Shown here: piece by piece, positions 33,119-40,279 of the stretch
How positions within the stretch are numbered: the stretch's first letter is position 1
Layout of the letters: each line of letters opens with the position of its first letter
Source: Oscillospiraceae bacterium
GTDB taxonomy: Bacteria > Bacillota > Clostridia > Oscillospirales > Ruminococcaceae
Direction: 5' to 3'
Assembly: GCA_022791945.1 (NCBI GenBank)
Contig: JAAVZY010000107.1
Span: 1 to 42,888 of the forward strand
Length of the DNA stretch: 42,888 nt
Program-made: the position numbers and the translations under genes
Notes under the pieces: model-generated
Told to the model about the DNA's origin: nothing
What the model saw: only the letters and a program-made list of their open reading frames with translations
Database searches by the model: none

Positions 33119-34081
33119 TCACCGGTTCATAAGACGGAATAACTCCCGTGCGGTCTTTTCAGAGCATACGTATGTTATTGCTTCCTTCATATCGGAAGAC
33201 CGAATGGACAGGCAGCATTTCTCAGCCCGCGCTTCCTCCGGGCCCGGATATCCTACGATCAGATACTCTACGCCAGTTGAAAATCTTATGGATACAGAAA
33301 AGCTGTAATTTAACGCAAGGTTAATATCTGCAAAATTCCCCGAAAAGGGGCTTATGACAGGACCGGCTTCTACAGAAACGGATTTCAGGAATCGGCTGAT
33401 CCGTTCAATATCTTCCCTATCAGTGACTGTAATGTCTACAGTAGGACTGTACGCATCCTTTGCTCCTGTATACATTATCTGCGTAATATTTGACGTGCTC
33501 ATATATGCAATCCATTGGATTTTTCCGTTAACAGACGCATTATTCCCGGATGCTTCCTCAGCCAGAACCCTTTCATTTTCATCGTCGGTATTTGGATTCA
33601 GGTAGAATGCGTATTTTCCAGCATCCGTGAAGACCAGAAATCCTACCATATCGCCGCTTTGAAAGGAAGCGCCCGTATCCAGTTTTTCCAAATCCGAAAG
33701 AAAGCTGACAGTTTGCGGATATGGATAAGAGTGATAGGTTCGGTTTTTATAGTCTAAGCTATAAAGACCGGTTACTGCTTCACCATGAAATGTGGCGCTG
33801 GCTTCCTCCTGCGCATTTTCAGAAACACTGCTTGAAGCCGATTCATCGGCTGATGCGCTTGACTCATCGGATACGGAAAACGATTCAGCGGAAGAGGAAA
33901 CCGGGACACTTTCTTTCTGGGATGCCGCAGGCGGCTGACTGCTATTAACCGCATGAGACTCATCCCTTATTTCACCTGATATCAAAGAGGATGCACTTGA
34001 AATCTCAGCTTTCTCATTCGTGCCGCAGCCAGTGAGTAATAGTACTGCTATAAGAGCGAACAGCAAATGCTTTCTTTTCAT
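33119..34081 (-). CDS. Hypothetical lipoprotein
   Basis: 320 residues. Lipoprotein signal with lipobox LTGC, cysteine at position 19, so it should be lipid-anchored on the outer face of the membrane. After it comes a Ser/Ala/Glu-rich linker of about 90 residues (ASASSSVSENA-like), then a folded domain of about 200 residues of alternating strands (GLYSLDYKNRTYHSYPYP, IARISRF-like seen as EDIERISRFLKSV). No recognised domain. Start ATG 34081: AAGGA 10 nt upstream. Composition is AT-richer than the dcw genes. Function unknown. Confidence 0.75.
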   Translation of the reverse strand: MKRKHLLFALIAVLLLTGCGTNEKAEISSASSLISGEIRDESHAVNSSQPPAASQKESVPVSSSAESFSVSDESSASADESASSSVSENAQEEASATFHGEAVTGLYSLDYKNRTYHSYPYPQTVSFLSDLEKLDTGASFQSGDMVGFLVFTDAGKYAFYLNPNTDDENERVLAEEASGNNASVNGKIQWIAYMSTSNITQIMYTGAKDAYSPTVDITVTDREDIERISRFLKSVSVEAGPVISPFSGNFADINLALNYSFSVSIRFSTGVEYLIVGYPGPEEARAEKCCLSIRSSDMKEAITYVCSEKTARELFRLMNR

Positions 34082-34210
34082 ATACAACACATCCTTCTGT
34101 ATTCCCACTGTTCACTTATCAGGTTCTCATGTTCAAAGGCCCTTTGCACAATCGATATCAATGGTCAGGAAATCCATCTCAGGAAAAATTCCCGGATGCA
34201 TTGCGCTTCT

Positions 34211-34249
34211 TTAAAAGGACGGGAATCCCCTCGGCGAGAGATCTTACCC
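34211..34249 (+). repeat. Possible remnant of the repeat end
   Basis: In the 160-bp gap between the nucleotidyltransferase and lipoprotein genes, AAAAGGACGGGAATCC followed by CGAGAGATCTTACCC looks like the right part of the long repeat with everything between collapsed. Short, so chance similarity is possible. Confidence 0.35.
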
Positions 34250-35026
34250 TTCGACGCCGGATTCCGAAAAGATGCGGCGATGAGCATATCCGGCAAACTC
34301 CGTCAGCCGCTCCCTGTCCGACGCCGCTTCAAACGGAAGGGAATGCTGATAACTGTCAAGCGCCGCTTGGATGATTTCCCTATACCGGGCGTCTATCTGC
34401 TCCACGCCCCAGAGGCCGCCTTCCTTTTTGGAAAGGATCAGCCCGTCCGACTGATAGGCCAGAACCCGGCAGAGATTCAGGATGATGTAAACCGGATCCT
34501 CGAGAATATCTCTTTCCGCCTGTTCGATGTCCAGCCGTATGCTGTCCCGGTAGCATTCCTTCGGAACATTGCCGAAGGTGTCCTCTGCCGGTGCTCCGCA
34601 GAGGACAATGCAGGCGTTCCTTATGATTGTAAAATGCGCGGCGAGATCCTTGTCTGTACCGTTCATCTGCCGGCAGAATCCTTCTAGATCTTCCCGGCAT
34701 CTGCTCAGATGGGCGTTGGAATAATGGAGCTCATATGGGGTAGGGTAGAGAAAATGCCGTGTATATTCCCTGAGAACTACGCTCATTTCCAGGCCCTTTT
34801 GGGGGCCTCTTTCGCTGATGTCCAGAAGCGCGGAAATGTATGCTTCCTTTTGGGCCTGGGAGGGACCGTCTTCCAGTACAACGATGAAATCTATATCGCT
34901 GTGATCCCAATGAAAACAGTTGAGCGCCATGGAACCATGGACATAAACGCCCGTCAGCTTCCCGCCGAACGCCTTTATGCTTGCCAGCCGGATTTCATCA
35001 AGAATCAGCTGTTCCCTGGAAACCAC
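34244..35026 (-). CDS. Nucleotidyltransferase-fold protein (ANT/AadA-like)
   Basis: 260 residues. N-terminal nucleotidyltransferase core with GSMALNCFHWDHSDIDFIVV: the GS and the paired Asp of SDID are the metal and nucleotide site. The C-terminal half is helical, like the aminoglycoside adenylyltransferase C-terminal domain. Despite the fold, similarity is to a broad family and this must not be read as proof of streptomycin or spectinomycin resistance; the natural substrate is unknown. GTG start at 35026 (GGAGGGGGAGAA upstream) overlaps the NUDIX gene by 29 nt, so it is translationally coupled to it. No resistance-gene mobile context nearby. Confidence 0.78.
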   Translation of the reverse strand: MVSREQLILDEIRLASIKAFGGKLTGVYVHGSMALNCFHWDHSDIDFIVVLEDGPSQAQKEAYISALLDISERGPQKGLEMSVVLREYTRHFLYPTPYELHYSNAHLSRCREDLEGFCRQMNGTDKDLAAHFTIIRNACIVLCGAPAEDTFGNVPKECYRDSIRLDIEQAERDILEDPVYIILNLCRVLAYQSDGLILSKKEGGLWGVEQIDARYREIIQAALDSYQHSLPFEAASDRERLTEFAGYAHRRIFSESGVEG

Positions 35027-35423
35027 TTCTCCCCCTCCGTTTCAGCTCTTCCAGAATTATCTCATCCGCAGGGCAGAACGTATACTGCGGGATCTCCTCG
35101 GCGGTGATCCAGCGGATGTCATTGTGCTCCAGCATCTGCGGGGGCCCTTCCAGAATTTCCGCGTGAAACAGGGTCAGATGCACACTCAGATCCGGGTAGT
35201 CGTGCTCCACCTCCATGAACACGCTGCCGACGGAGAGAGTGACAGCCAGCTCCTCCTGACACTCCCGTATAAGCGCTTGGGGCTTTGTCTCGCCCGGCTC
35301 CACCTTTCCTCCGACAAATTCCCACAACAGGCCCCTGGCCTTGCCGATTGGGCGCTGACATATCAGAAACCTGTCTCCGTCCCAGATCAGCGCCGCCACC
35401 ACCTCGGCTGTCCTTTTTTCCAT
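34998..35423 (-). CDS. NUDIX hydrolase, MutT-like
   Basis: 141 residues. NUDIX box GGKVEPGETKPQALIRECQE continues to EEL, with all catalytic Glu/Arg positions present (GX5EX7REUXEE); the last Gly of the box is Ala. Typical MutT-like (8-oxo-dGTP or related) hydrolases. ATG 35423 is taken as start since homologues begin near MEKRTAEVVAALI; a TTG at 35441 is upstream. The nucleotidyltransferase gene overlaps its end. An extended -10 (TG-G-TATACT, 35446-35454) precedes it. Confidence 0.88.
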   Translation of the reverse strand: MEKRTAEVVAALIWDGDRFLICQRPIGKARGLLWEFVGGKVEPGETKPQALIRECQEELAVTLSVGSVFMEVEHDYPDLSVHLTLFHAEILEGPPQMLEHNDIRWITAEEIPQYTFCPADEIILEELKRRGRSGFQGTADS

Positions 35424-35445
35424 ATCCTTCACCGTCCTCAATCTG

Positions 35446-35454
35446 AGTATACCA
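35446..35454 (-). promoter_or_regulatory. Extended -10 promoter element of the NUDIX gene
   Basis: Minus strand TGGTATACT, that is TGnTATACT, 23 bp before the ATG. A -35 is weak (TTCCTC, 17 bp spacer). Confidence 0.35.
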
Positions 35455-35488
35455 CAAACCCTCCGCCGGAGGAAGTCCCCAAGAAGCT

Positions 35489-35961
35489 GAAGGCCGCGAG
35501 ACTCTGTCTCGCGTCTCTGCGCTGCGCCGCTAGCGGCGCAGCGGGGAAGGGATTCCCCTTGGATTCCCGTTATTTTTAAGGGCCTTTTTAAGGGCGGAAA
35601 AAGGGGTGGGGTCAGGTCTGTACAGACTTCCGGCTTTCTGCCACGCAGAGAGTCTGATTCCCGCAGTACGCTTTTTTCGTAAAGAAAAAAGCTCCCTCCC
35701 GGGTGCGGGATACTCTCTGCGCCGCACGGGAGTTCCTGCGCAGAGTACGCTCGAAATGTTCTGCGCCGCAGCTATTACCCCGCTCGTAGGGATGAACTTT
35801 TTCTTTACAAAAAAGTGGGCAGGCGGGCGATTGTCTCTGCGGGGAGTATCAGCGAGGCAGGAACCGAAATCCTGCCCCCATAACCCCCAAAAGACAGGAA
35901 TCCAAAGGGAGCCAGCTCCCCTTGGCAGGTGCTCGAGGACAGCGTCCTTGAGGTCTTGCCC
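35489..35961 (+). repeat. Modular palindromic repeat, copy E
   Basis: Same orientation as A. Left hairpin CGAGAC-TCT-GTCTCG, a GCTGCGCCGC/GCGGCGCAGC hairpin with TA loop (the GTGCGTCGT and GAATTCGGC hairpins of A and B are missing), palindrome AGGTCTGTACAGACTT at 35614-35629, T6/A6 hairpins near 35672-35690 and a worn one near 35798-35816 (TTTTTCTTTACAAAAAAG), and the end hairpin CTCGAGGAC-AGC-GTCCTTGAG followed by GTCTTGCCC. It fills the region between the NUDIX and thioredoxin reductase genes; the trxB promoter begins right after its end. Confidence 0.88.
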
Positions 35962-35991
35962 GGCCTGATCTTCCTGGCTGGTGTTATTTTC

Positions 35992-36020
35992 TTGACTTTT
36001 TCTGTGCTTTCAGAAATAAT
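35992..36020 (+). promoter_or_regulatory. Promoter of trxB
   Basis: TTGACT (35992-35997), 17-bp spacer, AATAAT (36015-36020); TAATAT at 19-bp spacing also fits. About 50 bp before the TTG start. Confidence 0.6.
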
Positions 36021-36072
36021 ATATATGAGTTCGCGCTTTGAAAGTTCTGATTACAGAATAGGAGTGTGTAAA

Positions 36073-37008
36073 TTGGAGACGCTGCATGTTTACGATATGA
36101 TGATCATTGGAGGGGGGCCCGCCGGATACACAGCGGCACTGTATGCTTCCCGCGCGGGGCTGGATACCCTTGTTATCGAGCAGATGGCTCCCGGAGGACA
36201 GATGGCACTCACCGGGGAAATCGATAACTATCCCGGCTTTGAGGCAGGTATTGACGGCTTCACCCTCGGCACAAAAATGCAGCAGGGTGCGGAGCGCTTC
36301 GGCGCAAAAACCGTATATGCGGAGGTGAAATCCCTTTCCCTTCCTGAACAAGTCAAGCAGGCGGACACTTCCGCCGGCGCATTTTACGCAAAGACTGTTG
36401 TGATCGCCGCCGGAGCGAATCCCCGCAGGCTGGGCCTGCCCATGGAGCAGGAGCTGACCGGAAAAGGGATTCATTACTGCGCCCACTGCGACGGCAGATT
36501 CTACAAGGGCAGGACCGTTGCCGTAGTGGGCGGCGGAAACTCCGCGGCGGCGGACGCCCTGTATCTTTCAAACCTGGCCGCAAAGGTGTATGTAGTTCAC
36601 CGCAGGGATTCCCTTCGGGCTACAAGGGTGTACCATGCTCCCCTAATGAAGGCTTCCAACGTGGAATTCGTCTGGAACAGCGTAATTCGGGAACCGATCG
36701 TAGGGGAACGCCTCTCTGGCGTGAAAATTGAACATGTGCAGACCCGGAACATCACAGAGCTTGCCTGTGACGGGATTTTCGTCAGCATCGGCAGAATTCC
36801 GGCCTCCGGCTTCCTGCAGGGCGCGCTCACCCTGGATCCCGCCGGATACATCATTGCCGACGAAAGCACACGGACAAATATAGACGGCGTCTTTGCCGTG
36901 GGCGACATCCGGACAAAATCCCTCCGTCAGATCGTCACCGCCGTTGCAGATGGCGCGGTTGCCGTCCACTTCGCTGAGGAGTACCTGGCGGAGAGCGGCC
37001 AGCTTTAA
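36073..37008 (+). CDS. trxB: Thioredoxin reductase-like flavoprotein
   Basis: 311 residues. FAD-binding GGGPAGYTAAL near residue 13, redox-active CAHC (C136, C139), NADPH-binding GGGNSAAADA near 153, and the C-terminal FAVGDIRTK. This is the bacterial TrxB pattern (CxxC), which reduces thioredoxin with NADPH; no thioredoxin gene lies in the window. Start TTG 36073: AGGAG 8 nt upstream, and homologues begin here. An upstream reading frame in 35929-36072 runs through repeat E and is not coding. The 174 bp after it (37009-37182) hold nothing recognisable. Confidence 0.93.
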   Translation: METLHVYDMMIIGGGPAGYTAALYASRAGLDTLVIEQMAPGGQMALTGEIDNYPGFEAGIDGFTLGTKMQQGAERFGAKTVYAEVKSLSLPEQVKQADTSAGAFYAKTVVIAAGANPRRLGLPMEQELTGKGIHYCAHCDGRFYKGRTVAVVGGGNSAAADALYLSNLAAKVYVVHRRDSLRATRVYHAPLMKASNVEFVWNSVIREPIVGERLSGVKIEHVQTRNITELACDGIFVSIGRIPASGFLQGALTLDPAGYIIADESTRTNIDGVFAVGDIRTKSLRQIVTAVADGAVAVHFAEEYLAESGQL

Positions 37009-37182
37009 GGGAACAACGTAGGGATCTTCTAAAACCCTATTACAATTACTGCGATTCCTACCGCACTAAATTCTTACTCTTTTATTTTGTGCCGCGGGGA
37101 TTTCAACGTCAAGATTTCCGCAGATCATCCGGCATTTCTGTGAGCATTCTATCCTCTCCGGAAATCGGCTCTAAGCTGGTTT

Positions 37183-37575
37183 TTACTCTTTTTCGATCAG
37201 ATCCTCCACCACGCAGCACAGCGCCTTTGCAAGCATGATCAGATATTCAGCTTGTGCCCTGTTGATGTTTTTCCGCCGCTGCTCATATTGCTGAATGGTA
37301 CGAAGCGGAACGCCGGACTGCTCTGCCAGCTCCCGCTGGCTCAGTCCGGCATTTTGACGAAGCAATTTCAAATTTGCCTCAGGTTTTGCAGCATGATACA
37401 ATTCATCTATTTTGTCGCAGAACTGCCGGATATCCATCTCATGATACGGGGAATAGAGGCTGATAATACGCTTTACCGGCACATAGCGGATAATGTCCGC
37501 AAAGCGCAGCGCAGTTTCCCACTGATCACAGGGATGATTCCATGTCGGGGCAGAAGATGGCGAACTACATAACCG
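37183..37575 (-). pseudogene. 5'-truncated XRE-family regulator
   Basis: The readable part has a C-terminal HTH of XRE type (LRQNAGLSQRELAEQSGV, then RTIQQYEQ), preceded by SLYSPYHEMDIRQFCDKIDE, a segment of a known, longer regulator family with an N-terminal domain of about 80-100 residues. The reading frame continues upstream of the GTG at 37482 without any start or ribosome site (the sequence WNHPCDQWETALRFADIIRY is in frame and family-like) until an in-frame TAA at 37576-37578. So the N-terminal half is missing and the gene is probably dead. Next to it begins the AT-rich surface-polymer region. Confidence 0.65.
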
Positions 37576-37665
37576 TTATGAATTCAAGTATGTATTTCTC
37601 TTTTTCAATCCCATTACACCTGTATTTATATTTAATACATACGAAATTCTTGTTTGTTTTTATTA

Positions 37666-38613
37666 TTATTCTAAAATTTCTCGAATCAGAAATCTAGGCC
37701 GTTCCTTGGTCTCCAGATAAATCTTTCCGATGTACTCTCCAATTGTGCCAAGGGAAAGCAAAATCAATCCTCCGATTGCCCATATAGAGCAAAATATACT
37801 TTCCCATCCGTCTACGCCTTGGCCGAGAAATCGCTGGATTACCGAATATATAATACATACCAGTGAGATCAGGAAGATCAAAAGTCCCAATACTGTAATA
37901 AATCGAATTGGCTTGATCGACAGACTGGTGATTCCTTCTGCCGCAAGGGTCAGCATCTTTTTCAAGGGATACTTGCTTTCACCTGCAAGCCGTTCCTTGC
38001 GTTCATACTCTACAGTCGCTGTCTCATAGCCGATCATCGGAATAATCCCCCTGAGAAACAGGTTGACTTCCCGAAACTGGCCAAGTCCCTCCAGCGCTCT
38101 TCTGGACATCAGACGATAGTCAGCATGATTGAATACTATCTCTGCGCCCATTGTATTCAGGATCCGATAAAAGCTCTCAGCAGTAAAACGTTTGAAAAAG
38201 GTGTCCTTTTTTCGGGAAGAACGGACGCCATAAACAATATCGCAGCCTCTCTGACATTGCCGGATCATTTCGTCAATGGCGTCGATATCATCCTGCAAAT
38301 CCGCATCCATGGAAATGGCCATATCACACCGATCCTTGGCCACCATCAGCCCGGCCAACAAGGCATTCTGATGACCGCGGTTGCGAGTGAGGTTCACGCC
38401 GCAGAAGCGCTTGTTTTCGCTATGAAGCCTTGCGATGATGTTCCAGGTTTGATCCGTTGATCCATCGTTCACAAAGAGAATCCGGCTCTCCTGCGAAATC
38501 TGTCCGGCGGAGATGAGAGACTCCAGCTTCCGCTCCAGCCGCCGGGCCGTCTCAGGCAGGACCTCTTCTTCTTTATAACAGGGAACAACAAGATAGAGAA
38601 CATCATGCATCAT
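37666..38613 (-). CDS. Glycosyltransferase family 2, GtrB/DPM1-like
   Basis: 315 residues. N-terminal GT2 domain: first acid in NDGSTDQTW, DxD-type DADLQDDIDAID near residue 104, followed by two C-terminal membrane helices (about 237-257 and 273-298). This is the layout of undecaprenyl-phosphate glucosyl- or hexosyltransferases (GtrB/YkcC), which load a sugar on bactoprenol for later use by a membrane GT-C enzyme. The membrane protein upstream (38708-40279) could be such an acceptor enzyme. Ribosome site GAGGAG before the ATG. Last gene of the AT-rich operon. Confidence 0.88.
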   Translation of the reverse strand: MMHDVLYLVVPCYKEEEVLPETARRLERKLESLISAGQISQESRILFVNDGSTDQTWNIIARLHSENKRFCGVNLTRNRGHQNALLAGLMVAKDRCDMAISMDADLQDDIDAIDEMIRQCQRGCDIVYGVRSSRKKDTFFKRFTAESFYRILNTMGAEIVFNHADYRLMSRRALEGLGQFREVNLFLRGIIPMIGYETATVEYERKERLAGESKYPLKKMLTLAAEGITSLSIKPIRFITVLGLLIFLISLVCIIYSVIQRFLGQGVDGWESIFCSIWAIGGLILLSLGTIGEYIGKIYLETKERPRFLIREILE

Positions 38614-38707
38614 AACACTCGCTCCTCACAATAATTACATTTATACATAATTAACAAAATAATAATCTGTTTGAAATAAAATTATATTATGCTAAATCCC
38701 CTCCAAT

Positions 38708-40279
38708 TCATCTGTCCTTTTTTGACTCAAATATACTCAAAAGACCGCTTATTGAAAATGGAATCATCATCATATAATACGGGAATATGTACTGCGATTT
38801 TCCTTCCCAGAACGTGTGAAAAATAAACCCTCCTAATATAGTGAGTGGTATAATAAGCTGATCAAAGCATATGTTTTCTATTTTTATCCGGACGCAGTAA
38901 ATTAGGAATCCGAATATGCATATGATCTGAAAAGAATGAAATTCAAACAGTAATAATTCATGTGCCGTACCAACATACATAGATAGCGCGAGATTACCAA
39001 GCGGCTTTTCATGTTCTCGATTATAAGACAAATTGAAGCATTCATAAGTTGGCTCACACCATTGCGATAACTCTTTTTTGAGAAAGAATTTTATTGCATA
39101 CATAGGGTCTGAAACAAATTTGTCAATGGATTCCTTTACGGAAGTTCGCCCAATTTCCGCCGCCTTTTCCGTGCTGAAATCTACACTTTTTAAGGTGTTA
39201 TATGGAAATCCATTATACCATCCGGGAGCTTTATTACTTTCCTGTAACCCCATTGCAACCCATAATATATTTGGTGTTCCATCTTCAATTTGATAGCCGC
39301 TTTGACATTCATAGTAAAGCTTTACAGTATTACTTCTCACTAAAACAAAGCTAAGAGCAATCAAAAGTACAGAAAAGATTTGTCTGCTGACTGTACCCCT
39401 CATTACTATAAGAATAATCAATATTGAAAAAGCAATATAGCCAATCCACATATTGCTCTTTAATAGAATAGACATACCCAAAAATAATCCAGAGAAAATA
39501 AGGCGACGCTTTTTATTATAAAAATAGAAGTTCATAAATTCATGGACTGACATTAAATAGAAGAGTAGGCTTGGTATAAGCGGGTATATAAATGTTGATA
39601 AAAAGACTGGCTGCCAACACAGAAAGAGAAGAAGAACAGCCAATTTCCTCTCCTTTTCATTGTGAATTACAAATTTAAAAATATTAATAATATACTTGTA
39701 GATTCCAATAACATAAAGCACATTGAGTAATCTCAGGATCAAATATCTTCCAGGTCCAGTAATCCGATATATCTGTTCAACATAAAGGGAAAAGGGAAGT
39801 TGAAAAGGATACCGTTGCAGATACCGACCCTTTGAGGACAGTGCGGAATAGTCATTGGCCAAAAAATGCTCTGCTGCATCCAAAATGCTGAATGGATCAA
39901 ATTTCGGAACATCATATGCACTAAATATCCATAAAATTGAACCAACTGCTGCGGAGATAAATAAAATTTTTTCAAGCAAATTCTGCTGCATTTTATCTAT
40001 TACGTCCGAATTGTAAAATATACTTATTATAAATAATAAAGAAGCACAGAACAGTATTTTCAAAACAGGAATACCAATATGATATTCAACAGTTTCTGTA
40101 TTATCTACTAAGTCCGAAAAACATAGAATATTCATTAAAAGCAGCAATACAGAAAGAAGTATAAGCATGATTTTTAATGAACAGACGGCTATATCTGATA
40201 TCTGTCCATTAACTTTATTCACATTTTGAAGAAGCTTCTTCATGCAATCAGAAATTCTCTTTGTAAATATAGGTATCAC
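38708..40279 (-). CDS. Polytopic membrane protein, possible GT-C glycosyltransferase
   Basis: 523 residues with about ten or more membrane helices and a large outside loop after the first few (about 125-160, containing YDVPKFDPFSILDAAEHFL). An acidic residue pair in the first outside loop and the size fit GT-C enzymes that use polyprenyl-phosphate sugars, but no established motif is present, so this is tentative. Start: GTG at 40279 overlaps the upstream gene's stop as GTGA, implying coupling; ATG 40243 is the alternative. Next gene is GtrB-like, which would provide a donor sugar for such an enzyme. Strongly AT-rich. Confidence 0.65.
   Translation of the reverse strand: MIPIFTKRISDCMKKLLQNVNKVNGQISDIAVCSLKIMLILLSVLLLLMNILCFSDLVDNTETVEYHIGIPVLKILFCASLLFIISIFYNSDVIDKMQQNLLEKILFISAAVGSILWIFSAYDVPKFDPFSILDAAEHFLANDYSALSSKGRYLQRYPFQLPFSLYVEQIYRITGPGRYLILRLLNVLYVIGIYKYIINIFKFVIHNEKERKLAVLLLFLCWQPVFLSTFIYPLIPSLLFYLMSVHEFMNFYFYNKKRRLIFSGLFLGMSILLKSNMWIGYIAFSILIILIVMRGTVSRQIFSVLLIALSFVLVRSNTVKLYYECQSGYQIEDGTPNILWVAMGLQESNKAPGWYNGFPYNTLKSVDFSTEKAAEIGRTSVKESIDKFVSDPMYAIKFFLKKELSQWCEPTYECFNLSYNREHEKPLGNLALSMYVGTAHELLLFEFHSFQIICIFGFLIYCVRIKIENICFDQLIIPLTILGGFIFHTFWEGKSQYIFPYYMMMIPFSISGLLSIFESKKDR

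Noticed and set aside
34244..35026. Aminoglycoside resistance gene (aadA)
   Set aside because: Only the general nucleotidyltransferase core is shared; the protein is not close to known resistance enzymes by the features visible, and no mobile context exists.
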